A DNA stretch of 64,000 bases, taken from Sequoia sempervirens (lineage: Eukaryota > Streptophyta > Pinopsida > Cupressales > Cupressaceae). The notes under the pieces are model-generated. The model saw only the letters and a program-made list of their open reading frames with translations. It ran no database searches and was not told where the DNA came from. Location: the NCBI GenBank assembly GCA_007258455.2, contig VDFB02047230.1:161146635-161210634 (forward strand), written 5' to 3'. Positions 35,290 to 46,566 of the stretch are shown piece by piece. How positions within the stretch are numbered: the first letter of the stretch is position 1; the number at the start of each line of letters is the position of its first letter. The position numbers were made by a program, and so were the translations under genes.

Positions 35290-37185
35290 ACATTTGGGTT
35301 AGTATGGAATATTCTCAAGTTATAAAGATTTTTCCCAAGTAGTTTCATAAGCTACTTTTTTCTTCCATTGAACCAAATATTTTTTATACTATTTCTTTCT
35401 TGTCCTTTTGATCACATGGAAATCTTCTATTTTGTCCACTTGTTCTAATTTATTTTTAGGTAACTGGTGTATCCATTATTGTGCATTTGTTCAAAAGCTT
35501 TTTCCCAAGTAGCTTCATCAGCTACTTTATTCTTCCATTGAACCAAATATTTTGTATACTATTTTCCATTTGTCCTTTTTATCACATGGGAATCTTCTAT
35601 TTTTTCCACTTGTTCTAATTTATTTTTAGGTAACTGGTGTATCCATTCTTGTGCATTTTGCAAATATGAATATGTATCCCCTTGCATAATTGTTTCTCCT
35701 ACACAATACCTATATAAAATTAGCTACGTTAAAAAATAGGAAAATATATATCCCTATTGGAAGTTCAATCTCATACACATTAGATGAAAATTTCCTTAGT
35801 ATCTTGCATGGTCCTATATTTTTTCATTTCAATTTATCATATGTTCCTTGAAGGAACCTAAAATATGGGTTGGTAGAAAAAGCATGAAAAAAAGGGCTTG
35901 AACACAAAAACACTAAGAACCCATCAAAGATTAGTCATATAAGCCTATACTCAATGAAATTGGTTAGAAAATTTCAAAAGAATTCAATTCAAAGCATGGA
36001 AACACACAATTCAAACAAGTAAAATAAAAAATACAAGCAAACCTTTAATCTCATAGGGGGATTGTGCTTCAAGTGAATGTGGATGGCTCTATTAAACATT
36101 TTTCCATGATTGCAAAGCTCAAAAGAATGATTATGACTCACAATTAGCTCAAAACAACGAATTTCTCAAGCTCGTGAAGATTGCGAATGATTATTGAAGG
36201 AAAATTGAGTTGCTTTATAGATTTAAAAATATCATATCAACGGTCAAGATTGAAGATCAAGATCAATGAATGAGAGGATATCAAGGAGATGGATGAAGAT
36301 CAATGGATAAAATTGAATGAGAGCCCAAAATATCCTTTTCATGGAAAATTGGTTAAATATATTTTAGAGTGAAAATATCTATTCAAATTTGAATTTGAAT
36401 TGAATTTGAATTTGGGAATATTCCTTTTGGAGGGAATATACTTTTTAGATATTTTAGAGGGAAAAGATATTTTGAAAAGAGAATATCCTTTTTTGAAAAA
36501 AGAGTATTCTTTGTGCAAGTTGGAAGAAATTAGAGAATTAAATAATTGTGAAAATTATTTAATTGTGAAGATTGAGAGAAATTAGGATTTATTAATTAAA
36601 TAATTAAAAATTATTTAATCATGTGATATAAAAGGAAAAATAAATTTAATTAAATAATAAAAATTATATAATCAAGGTGGAGGGCAAAAAATTGATTTTA
36701 ATTAAATAATATGATACTATTTAATTAAAGTGGAAATTAATAAGAAATGATGAAAAGGGGTGAATTAACCAAATAATATCAATTAGATGAAAAAAGTTGA
36801 ATTTAAGCATATTATCGGAAATTATTCAATTAAATAGAGGAATTAGGTGAAAATGAGGAAAATGATGTTAATGGGTGAAATTGAGATATGTGATACATTC
36901 AAGACATTTTTAAGTGTTTATGGTACTAACACCAAATCACCCACTTGAAATTCTTGCTCTCTTATGAGTATATCAACATACTTTGTGTTTTGTGTTATGC
37001 TTCTCCAAATTTTATTTTAATTCTCTATGCAATTTGTGAAGGTACTTAGCAAAATCTTCTACAACAACACTCGTTCTATACAAATTTGCACTATTCCTCA
37101 ACTTATCAACACCTCTAGGACTACAACCATAAACAAAATGGAATGAACTTTTGCTTACACTTTATTAACTGAATTGTTATAAGAA
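35290..37185 (-). pseudogene. Chromovirus (Ty3/gypsy) integrase tail and doubled chromodomain
   Basis: Read on the minus strand, 37185-36915 gives the end of a gypsy integrase in broken frames (FVYGCSPRGVDKLR, VEDFAKYLHKLHRELK). After an insertion, text resumes at 35870 (GTYDKLK, GPCKILRKFSSNVYEIELP), which in chromoviruses follows directly. The chromodomain occurs twice in tandem, about 35505-35660 and 35335-35490: EDSHVIKRTNGK, KYLVQWKNKVADEATWEKAF. Chromodomains guide insertion to chromatin. Frameshifts, stops and lack of RT show a relic. It is separate from the intact-length chromovirus at 40.4-48.1 kb, whose chromodomain differs. Confidence 0.72.
35880..36912. mobile_element. AT-rich insertion splitting the chromovirus relic
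   Basis: About 1.03 kb separates two halves of one integrase tail that should be contiguous. The insert is AT-rich with many taattaaataatta words and a Glu/Lys/Leu frame of 61 codons (36400-36585) without family motif. Its size and composition suit a small LTR or MITE. Exact ends and target duplication could not be fixed. Confidence 0.5.
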
Positions 37186-37192
37186 AATTAAT

Positions 37193-37648
37193 TGTTACAC
37201 CCCAATTGTGTAATTACTATTTACTATTACTATGTAGGGTAAATATGAATGAAATGTGAATTTTGGAGATGAATAAATTGTGCTTGCACTTTGTTATCGA
37301 TGCATTATATGTGAATGTTATCTCATTTAATGTTATGTTATGTACTGCATATATGTGAAATAGGTGGTTATTGAATTGATATTCTAACATTGGAAATGTA
37401 TTACGTATACTACATATTTTGTTAACAACTAATTGTCATTCACATGTGTTAGTGGTTTCAGGTATATGTTCACTTCCTCCAAGCGAAGGGGAAGTATCAC
37501 TCAAGAGAAGATCTCGGTTGGGTAACCAATAACGTAACCTATTTGAGCTTACACACACCACAATAGAATAATTGAGTCAAGTCGTTATGTGAGAAGTTGG
37601 AAAGTCATCCTTAGTTGAGGTGTCTACATTAGTAAGAGTCTTGTTTAC
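37193..37648 (+). mobile_element. Fragment of a TGTTACACCCC-type LTR
   Basis: Begins TGTTACACCCC, a common start of plant gypsy LTRs. It runs 456 bp and stops exactly where the LTR of the large minus-strand element begins (37649), so the large element probably inserted into this LTR. The rest may lie beyond the window's right end. Confidence 0.5.
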
Positions 37649-38085
37649 TATTGATGCCAAAAAATGGCAAGGTAACAGCCCTTTGTGGGAAACTCAGTTT
37701 ATGGGGGACCTATTGCGGTAAACTAAGTGACCTCTAGATTTTTAAAGAAGTCAACTTCTTCTATGAATGGGGTTTTGGAATGGGAAACAAAAGTAGATAT
37801 AAAATAAAGAATCTAATTAAGGCGATACACCAAAAATTATATGAAAGGCACGATAAACCTATCTTTTGGATATAGTCTAAGGGTCTACTTAGAAATTTAC
37901 CATGTAATAACATAAATTAAGGATTGTAGTATAAACAACTCATTCAGTGACATAAAATAATAATCACACCCATTTATTGAAAAGAAGAGTCAGAAATGAT
38001 CTAAACCAACAAACTTGAATTCAAATTATAGAAGTACAACAAATAAACCATTCAAACAATAATGGCACATCATAGAGTTTATCAA
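37649..38085 (-). mobile_element. 3' LTR of the giant Tat-type element
   Basis: Almost the same sequence as 63564-64000 (gatgccaaaaaatggcaagg, aactcagtttatgggggacc, tttggatatagtctaaggg, cattcagtgaca). It extends past 38085 by an unknown amount because the partner LTR is cut by the window end. The 5 bp before it (tttac, 37644-37648) are the candidate target duplication; the partner is out of view. Confidence 0.82.
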
Positions 38086-39190
38086 TAGCATGAGAAACAT
38101 AAAGGCCGAACAATGGCACAATTTGTGAGTTCTTGTAATAATCTAAACAATACAAAGGCCTGGTCTCTCCAAAATCCTATGATTCTAAAAACTGGTGAAA
38201 AAGCATATGATCTTCAAACTAAAATATTGAAACCCCCGGAATGGAACCATAGAATTGGGAACCCCTCCTCTGAAGCAAAGAGCAGTATTTATAGCAAGCC
38301 TTCCACCACTTTAAAAGCATCAACCAAAAAGATTCAGAATATGAGCAATGATGTCGAGGCAATGATTTCCCTCGGTCGTTGTAACATAAAAGATTCGAGA
38401 CACAACATTGGTATCCCTCCATTCAGGTGTATTCCCTATGAATGATGGTAGTGGTCCAACAAAGTCTTGTGCAGACAAGTGTCACCCTTCAAGATAGGAA
38501 ATTAGAAAACGTAGCAGCATCTTGTGGCTCATAGTCCACCTCATCTCCTGCGTTGAAGAAGTGTGCGTCGAAGAGACGCGTGGTAGCATTTTGTTGTCCG
38601 CAATCAATATTTCCTTCCTTCACTGAAAGCTTGCGCAGAGAGGACACATAGCAAAAATGTTCATTGTAGACGTTATTTGTGGAGCCCACCAAATCCTTAT
38701 GTGAATGGGAGCTACGTGGCATTTGAGCAGGGGCCAATAGAAGAGCAAGAGGAAGTGATCAAAATCACCCGCGGTGACGACACATGGGAGAGTTTTGAGG
38801 GCTGATAGAAGAGCAAGAAGGAAATTCCTTTGGAGTGCGATGAGCATACAAGTGGCAGAAACCGCGGTGACAACCAAAAAGGGGGCCGATGAAATCCGTT
38901 GAAGGCATGGGCCGGTACTTAGCCAAAGATCAGACTCGAAGGAAGTAAGGTGAATTTCGAATTCATAGCTTCTGGCGACTATCAAGGGCATTTTTCATTG
39001 AGGAACGTGGAACCCAAAATTTTCTCTAGTTCACAGACTAGAGTGCCATCCATCGGTGATGAAATTAGAGCTTGGAAAGGTCTACCTATAGAGGTGGCCA
39101 GTCATCTTCGGATGGTCTCGCTATATTGCACAAATTCTCCTACGCTCTGCCCAAGTCAAGCATTTCCTTATAAGGCAGTGTCTCAGGAAA
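38086..39190 (-). pseudogene. Degenerate 3' region of the giant element
   Basis: Between the coiled-coil ORF and the 3' LTR. The minus strand keeps two open stretches (38991-38620 and 38737-38489, the latter acidic with FFNAGDEVDYEPQD) without recognised family. These may be the tail of the additional ORF or untranslated sequence. Confidence 0.35.
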
Positions 39191-40422
39191 ACCAACCCCT
39201 GCCTCACAATGGAAAAGTAGCCACAGAAGGGGATGAATAACACCCTCAATTTCTATTGTGGTGGAAGGATGGATGAAACTCTGGAAAGCATTGGGATCTT
39301 TCTCCTTTTCTTCAATTCTTTTTGCAATCTACTCGGTTGTGGCAATCAACCTGTCCTCAAGAAATGAAGACGACGGACCCATCTCGCTCAGTTAGGAGAA
39401 ATTCTCTCACATGCTCTCCATTGTTTGGATCAAAGTAGCTGTGACCGCTTTAGTTCGCTGGAAGGCTGAGTGGCAATGGATAACCTTGTTTTCCATCTGG
39501 GTAGCAATATCCTGATCTTCAATCCCTGCCTTGGCTAAGTCTTCATTAGAGACCGAATATAGCTTGGTTAACGAAATTTTTTCTTCTGGAACCTTTTCTA
39601 AGATGAACCACGAGAATTGTCCAATTGTACCATGAACCTCTTGGCACAATTTTGCTGCCTTTGAGATGAACCAGAGCGTCAACTACAAATTTAGGCAGAA
39701 GATTTTAACCTTTTCCCAATAAGAAATATATATCTTTTGAGCCAAGGGGATGAGGTCCGATTGCGTAGAAGAGGCTTGGAGAGAGATTTTTAGAGAGTTG
39801 ATCTCCACATCCTTTGAGTTAATGGCCTCTGTTAATTCTTCATTTTTCCTTTTCGCAGATGCTAGTTGTTCCCGAGAGTTGCTCATTTCTTTACGCTAGT
39901 TTTCCTCGGCTTGAGTGTGGTTTTCCAACTCTCTATCAAGAGAGGACTTTGTCTCTTGAAGTTCATTTTATAACTAGGCCTTTTGGACCTCCAAGTCCTT
40001 ATGATTCTTTTCTAATCCCTGCTCATATAGAGCGCTTTGAGCTGCTAGCTCTTTCACCTTTTATTGCAAATTCTGCTTCGTCGAGGTCAATTGGCTTTGA
40101 TATTCTTGATTCTTCACCCGCAACTCATTGAGCTACATGGGGCCAATGGATTGGGACCTATTGAGATCCTCTTGGAGCTTTCTTTACTCCAACTCTCCTG
40201 TTCACACTTTCTCGGATAAGCATGCAACTTTTGCTTCAAGTGATTTCTCCTTTGTTTCTAGGAAGTTGGCCCTTTCCTTCACCAGTTTTAGCTGCTCCTC
40301 GCTTTTCTTCAACTGTCGGCCAAACTTAAGAAATTCGGTCGTCACCACTTGCTACGTTTCCTCCATGAGTTCCACCTTATCCTACGACTGGGCTGCCGTC
40401 AGATCAAGCCCCATGGCATACA
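39190..40422 (-). pseudogene. Additional ORF, segment 3: coiled-coil C-terminal part
   Basis: One minus-strand frame runs from 40422 to about 39190, broken only by point stops (about ten, mostly TAG/TAA where CAG/CAA Gln codons would fit). It is rich in Lys/Glu/Gln/Leu heptads: RQLKKSEEQLKLVKERANF, NELRVKNQEYQSQL, NSREQLASAKRKNEELTEA, then a more globular part (FSWFILEKVPEEKISLTKLY). The first codons join in frame to segment 2 across the chromovirus insertion at 40423. No enzymatic motif is seen; a structural or self-assembling role is only a guess. No Pfam-level family recognised. Confidence 0.6.
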
Positions 40423-41902
40423 TGGTGTAGGTTACCATAGTTTGTCTAGAAGGTCATGTTTTAGCAATTTGTTTAGGCCAACTTATCATCTATTCATGTT
40501 CATTTATGGTTGTGCCCTAGTGGCATTTTTTATTGGGTGTTGATCATCTGATGAAGGTCATGTTGACCATTGGATAGGCTTAATTTTTTTTGCACAAGTG
40601 AGGTGTTGACCTTTTAGACCTTTTAGGAGTTTCTTTTCAAATTCTTGCAAATAAAACTCAATGGGAGCTACAAGTGGCCAAGAGGAGGATAACTGATTTG
40701 GTGACCTATTTATGGGATGCCTCGTCATTGGAGTGGGGTTGGAAGCAAAAACATTTGATATTGTTTGAGGTTTTTGTTTGAATTCAAGGAAGCAATTGTG
40801 ATTGTTTGTGAATTTTTTGATTTTTGCATTGAAGAGATGTTTCATTGGATTGATCATGGCATTGTAACTTGTGTAGGATGTAGTGTAGTTGTTCTTCAAG
40901 CATTGTGTGGCATTATTTAGTTTCAAGTATTGTTTGTAAATAGTTTTGTTTTTCATATTGTTGATGGTCTGAACCAGGCAGTTTGTGAGAATGGAGTGTT
41001 AGTTCACTTTCCCACCGTACAAATTGTATGGCCATTTGGGAATAGTGACTAGACTCCATGGATGTACATATAGTAGGGTTTAGGGCTTTTGAAATCACAG
41101 GAGTTGATGTGGAAGTCTTACCCTAGGCGAGCCAGGAAGTGTCTAGCTAGGGAAGAACTTAGTGCAGAGCACTTAATTTGTAGGGGTGTTAATTTCCTGA
41201 CAAATTACCTAGTGGAGAAGGTAGGTATGAGTCTTGCCAAGACCTGGTAAGGAGAAAGAAACTCCATCAATTCATCTAGTGAGGGGATGCCTTAACAGTT
41301 TGCAGAGAATTCATGAAAGGGGTTAAAAGGCCTAGTTTTGCTCATTTTCAAGTTAGGGTTTTGTACGGACAGCTGAGACCGAAGACCCCAAAAATCCTTG
41401 AGGGGTGAGCATATGAACCAGGAATTCCAAGAAAATATTGGGGGTTCTTTGGAAAGTTTTAGGAAACAAACTTGATTTCTCGGAGAAGGAGACCTAATAG
41501 GGCTCCTAGGGCTAGTAGCCTTTTAGGCCTAAATGAGGGTTTGGTGGAAGCGACTAGGAAATGGAGTCAGTGGACCCTCAAGAACCAAAGTAGGATGGAT
41601 TGAAGTCATTAGAAACACCTCCACACCCCTGCAAAGCTAAATTCAAGATTTTGGAGGATTGTAGCCTTTAGGGTGGATTAAGGGCTAAGGTTAGAGTTGC
41701 AAGATTGTACCAAGGTGGACTTGGTAGGAGGAATTATGTTGGTTGTTGGGGTTGGCAAGGCAAGACCAGGGGATCCTAAGTAAGGGAAGGTTCTATAGGT
41801 TGAAGTGGTGGAGTGAGACACCATAGAGGTCTTCCAAACAAGACCTAGAGCATGAATCAATGATTGATTCATCCAACCTCCCTATCAGATTGGTATCAGA
41901 GC
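40423..41902 (+). mobile_element. Chromovirus 5' LTR and primer-binding site
   Basis: The LTR runs from TGGTGTAGG (40423) to CCCTATCA (41887). It differs from the 3' LTR by a loss of about a dozen bases just after TGGTG and scattered substitutions. After gat comes TGGTATCAGAGC (41891-41902), matching initiator Met tRNA. Confidence 0.92.
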
Positions 41903-41962
41903 AACAAAATATTTGGGATAGAATATTATATGTCAGAGATTGATTCTAGTGGTTCTACAGAC

Positions 41963-43205
41963 ATGGTGACAAATGCAAAATTGGGCAAGAAGGTCGAAGA
42001 ATAGGAGGAAGACAATAGGCTATTGAGGGAAAGAATAGCCCAACTTGAGCAAGCAATGAATAATGTGCAAACCAAGACCAATGAGGTCAGTGATAGGTTG
42101 GAAGGCAGGGTACCCAAGAGTGAAGAGGTTGCAGAGGAAGACAAGATTCCTAAACCTGACCCTGTTTTGCAAGAAGAGCCTTTCTTGAAGGCATTGAAGG
42201 CTTTGAGTGGAAAAGCACTTGAAGGCATACCACTGTTTAGTGGGAAAATGGAAGCTGATCTAGTCATGAATTGGATATAGGGAATGGAAAAACATTTTGA
42301 GTGTGATGGAGTCACTGAAGCACAGAAGGTAAAGGTGGCCAAATCAAGATTGAGAAGTTCTGCCTTGACATGGTGGAAGTTCATTCAGACAGAGAGAGAA
42401 AAGGAAGGCAAGAAACCTATTTCCACTTGGAAGGGAATGGTTGCCAAAGAGAGAGAATCATACATGCCAGGTGATTATGAAATTCAGTTGCATAAGAAAA
42501 GATAGAGCTTGAGACAAAGAGACCAAGATGTGAATTCTTATACTGAGGAGTTTCAAAAAATTTATATGAGGTCTAATGTTTTAGAGGATGAAAGTCTTAA
42601 GGTGGCTAGGTATCTTAACGGCTTGAAGTGGAAAATTCAAGAGGAGATGACTCTTCTAAGTCCCAAAATAGTGCACCAATGCTATCAATTGCCTATAAAG
42701 ATTGAAGAGAGGAGTAAGAGAAAACAAGACCAGGCTTCTAAGAGTAGAGGTAAAGGTAGAGATCAAAGAGGACATAAAGGTGTATACCAAGGTAGAGGAA
42801 CTAAACAAAGAAGTCAGGGAGAGTCTAAATTCATAGGGAATGGAAGTGAAACAACTTCTAGAGGAAGCTATGGAAGAGGTAGAGGACCACAAGGAGGTTC
42901 AAATAGAGGAAGAGAAGCAGGTAGAAGTAACTCATACTTTTCTAGTATGAAGTGTTATAATTGTGGTCAATTAGGACATCTAGCTTATAGATGCCCAAAG
43001 AAAGCATCTTCATCAAATACAGAAAAGAGAGTAGCATATGCTCAAGAAGACACTATGAGTGTCAAGTCACCAGAGGTTAGTCACATTGAGTCAGAAATGG
43101 GGGAGAACTTGATGTTTAGCAGGGTTCTAATTAGACAACCAGCCAAAGAAGAGCCAAAGCAAAGGAGAGCCTTATTCAGGGTAAGATGCAAAATACTTGG
43201 AAAGG
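41963..43205 (+). pseudogene. Chromovirus gag with CCHC knuckle
   Basis: The frame opens at ATG 41963. An N-terminal coiled coil (LRERIAQLEQAMNNVQTK) is followed by the capsid-like retrotransposon gag domain (WIxGMEKHFECDGVTEAQKV, SALTWWKFIQTEREKE, SYTEEFQKIYMRSNVLEDE). Then come a Gly/Arg-rich stretch and an intact zinc knuckle CYNCGQLGHLAYRC near 42952-42993. Stops at 42002-42004, 42278-42280 and 42503-42505, all TAG. Gag forms the particle and binds RNA. Confidence 0.9.
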
Positions 43206-43800
43206 TGTGCAAGGTTATAGTGGATTAAGGGTCTATTGATAACATTATCTCTGAGGAGGCAGTGAGGAAGTTGAAGTTGGAGAAGGTACCCCACACTAAT
43301 CCTTACAAGGTGACATGGTTGAACAAAGGGCAAAGTGTTCTTGTGAATGAGAAGACAATGGTGGAGTTCTCCATTGGAGGGTACAAGGACAAGCTGATTT
43401 TTGATGTGTTTCCCATGGATGCATGCCATCTTCTATTGGGAAGACCATGGCAGTATGACAGAGGAGCCATCTATGATGGAAAGGAGAACACTATCTCATT
43501 CAAGAAGGATGGAAAGACATTCAAACTGCAGTCACTGTCAGATGAGGAAGAAGGACAGTCAAAGACCCCTAGTGTCTTGTTAAGTAGTGGCAAGGAGTTT
43601 ATCAACACTCTACAACAAGGAAGGGAAGGGTATGTGGTCATGGTGCAACCCAAGGAGGAAGCTAAGACTAAGAAAATAGTCATACCGGGAGCAATCCAGA
43701 AGTTGATTGAACAGTTCAAGGATATAATTAGTGATGGAACACCAGTAATATTACCTCCAAAGAGAGCCATCATTCATTAGATTGACTTCATACCAGGGGC
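43206..43800 (+). pseudogene. Chromovirus aspartic protease
   Basis: Recognised by VCKVIVD then a TAA at the position of the Ser in the DSG active site (43227-43229) followed by GSIDNIISEEAVRKL, and by the downstream HLLLGRPWQYDRGAIYDG. The active-site stop by itself kills the protease. A second stop (TAG, 43778-43780) precedes IDFIPGASLPNK, the entry to RT. Confidence 0.88.
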
Positions 43801-45060
43801 TTCATTGCCAAACAAAGCATCTTACAAGCTTACACCAGATCAGAACCTAGAAGTAGCTAGACAAGTGTAGGAGTTGTTAGACCAAGGATTAATTAGGAAG
43901 AGCATCAGTCCGTGTGTAGTACCAGTGGTCTTAGCAACCAAGAAATGTGGTAAGTGGAGGTTATGCACTGATTCTAGGGCTATAAATAGAATTACAATCA
44001 GATATAGGTTCCCTATTCCTAGGATTGAGGATTTGATGGATTGTCTTGAAGGAACTCAATATTTCACCAAGTTGGATCTCAAGAGTGGATACCATCAAAT
44101 CCGAATCAAAGATGGGGATGAGTGGAAGATAGCCTTTAAGAAAACTGATGGGTTATATGAGTGGAGAGTTATGCCATTTGGCCTCTCAAATGCCCCTAGC
44201 ACATTCATGAGGCTCATGAATGAAGTGCTTAAGGACTTCACAGGGTTATTTGTGGTGGTATATCTAGATGATATACTCATCTTTAGCAAGACAGTAGAAG
44301 AACATCTAAAGCATGTGGAGTTGGTTCTTAAACGGTTGTAGGAGGAGAGGTTAGCCATCAACTTAGAAAAGTGTGAATTCTTCAAACAAGAGCTTGTGTA
44401 TTTGGGGTTTGTAGTATCCCAAGGATCATTGAAGATGGACCCAAGCAAGGTGGAAGCTAGCCTAAATTGGCCTACACCAACCACCAGGGTAGAGGTAAGG
44501 AGTTTTCATGGGTTAGCTTAGTTTTATAGGAAGTTTATAAGGAACTTTAGTGGCATATGTGCACTAGTACTTGATACAATCAAAGGTGGCCTAAAGACTA
44601 AGTTTAAATGGACTCTTGAAGCAGAGAAGGGTTTTGAGAAGTTGAAACAAGAAGTGGCAACTCAACCCATCCTTTTGTTACCTAGTTTTGATAAGCTATT
44701 CACATTGGAATGTGATGATAGTGGAATTGCAGTAGGAGGAGTACTAAGCCAGGAAGGCAGACCTATAGCTTTCTTTAGTGAAAAGATCAATGAAGCTAAA
44801 AAGAATTACTCTACTTATGACTTAGAACTATATGCTCTAGTGCAGTCTCTTAGAAAGTGGAGGCATTATCTCCTACCTAAATAGTTTGTAGTGTTTACTG
44901 ATAACTAGACACTTAGCTACATCAACACACAAGAGAAGTTGAGCAATAGACATTTGAAATGGATGGAATACCTCCAAGCCTTCACATTTACTATCAAAGA
45001 CAAGAAGGGACAGTTGAACAAGGTGGCAGATACACTAAGTGGGAGGTTGCTAACAGTGCA
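43801..45060 (+). pseudogene. Chromovirus reverse transcriptase and RNase H
   Basis: Standard RT blocks in order: [79 protein letters not shown] (catalytic YLDD intact near 44260). RNase H follows with TLECDDSGIAVGGVLSQ, KNYSTYDLELYALV and VVFTDN. Stops: TAG at about 43868, 44339, 44519, 44882 and 44907, each where a CAG Gln would fit (for example DNxTLSY). Confidence 0.94.
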
Positions 45061-46380
45061 AGAGATTCAATTCAAAAGCATTGCGATAGATAGTTTCAAG
45101 GATCTCTATGGAGAAGATGAAGACTTCTCTGAAGCATATAAGGTATGTTCTAATTTTGAGAATCACTTTCATAGTCAATTCTCAGAGTATACATTGCATA
45201 GTGGAATTTTGTTCAAGGTAAATCAGTTGTGTGTTCCCAAAGGTTCAATGAGAGAGAATCTCATCTAGGAGAAGCACAATGGTAGTCTTAGTGGTCATTT
45301 TGGTATCAACAAGACACTAGAATTAGTACAGAGGTTCTATTATTGGCCCAAGTTTCCAAGGGATGTCAGAAGGTATGTGGAGCAGTGTGTAGTTTGTATG
45401 AAAGCCAAGGGGGGAGCTAGTAATGCAAGTTTGTACCAACCCCTACCTATTCCCAATAGGCCATGGGAATGCATCAGCATGGATTTTGTGGTAGGACTCC
45501 CTAAAACCAAGACAGGGTTTGATAGTGTCTATGTGGTGGTAGATAGGTTCAGTAAAATGAGTCACTTTGTTCCCTGCAAGACCACCCATGATGCTAGCTA
45601 TATCGCTCATCTCTTCTTCAAGGAGATTGTGAGGATGCATGGATTTCCTTTGAGCATTGTATCAGACAGAGATGTGAAGTTTATGAGTCATTTTTGGAAA
45701 ACTCTATGGGGAAGATTGGGTACTAACTTGTCTTTTGGATCAGCTTACCATCCTCAGACAGATGGGAAAATTTAGGTGATAAATAGAGTGCTAGGTAATC
45801 TTCTAAGATGCCTCACCAAGGAGTATGGATAGACATGGGACTTGGTCATATCACAAGCTGAATATGCCTACAATGACAGTGTGAATCAGACCACAGACAG
45901 AAATCCTTTTAAAATAGTGTATGGAATGCACCCAAGAGGTGTGTGTGAGCTTAGAGATTTAGGAGCTATGGAGCATAGGAGTGGCCATGCAAAGGATTTC
46001 ACTTAGACCATGAAGGAGATCCAGGAGCAAGTGAAGAAGACAATTATAGAGGTTACTCACAAGTTGAAAGCTAAGGTGTATATGTCTAGGAAAGATCTAC
46101 AATTTGCAGTAGGGGACTATGTAATGGTCCATCTCAACAAATCTAGGTTGCAGAAAGGAACATCAACCAAGTTGCAGATGAAGAGGGTGGGACCATGTCA
46201 GGTGTTAGCAATATATGGAAAGAATGCCTACAAGGTGGAGCTACTTGCAGACCTAGGCATTTCACCAGTGTTTAATGTGGCTGATTTGATCAGGTATAAA
46301 GGACCAGTCACTGACTTGGATCAGAAAAGTGTGGATGTCTTGAAGGATGTGAGTAACATAGCCTTACCTCCTAAAGACAA
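45061..46380 (+). pseudogene. Chromovirus integrase
   Basis: The HHCC zinc domain (LIxEKHNGSLSGHFG, VEQCVVCMKAK) is followed by the core with first Asp in ISMDFVVGLPK and second in IVSDRDVKFMS. The catalytic Glu would lie in HPQTDGKIxVINR, just where a TAG sits (45773-45775). The tail continues through PFKIVYGMHPRGVCELRD and FAVGDYVMVHLNKSR. Other stops near 45267, 45828 and 46004 (TAG). Confidence 0.92.
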
Positions 46381-46558
46381 GTTGCAAGTAGAGAGGATCT
46401 TAGAATCAAGGGTGAAGAAGTTTACCCGACATAAGGAATACATGGAACATCTCATCAAATGGAAGGACAAACCAGAATCTGAGGCTACATGGGTGGATGA
46501 AGCTCAGTTCAAGAAGCAAGGTATTGATTTATCTTTGATCTCTCCCCACATTCCTTAG
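46381..46558 (+). pseudogene. Chromodomain at integrase C-terminus
   Basis: LQVERILESRVKKFTRHKEY, then HLIKWKDKPESEATWVDEAQ: the beta-strand/aromatic-cage pattern of chromodomains. No stop inside the domain. It ends with the natural TAG at 46556-46558. In chromoviruses this domain is thought to direct insertion to marked chromatin. Confidence 0.88.
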
Positions 46559-46566
46559 TGTTTGTG

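Noticed and set aside
41963..46558. Amber (TAG) readthrough or recoding as an explanation for one frame with many TAG stops
   Set aside because: A TAA sits in the protease active site and integrase lacks its catalytic Glu; C-to-T decay at CAG explains the pattern more simply.
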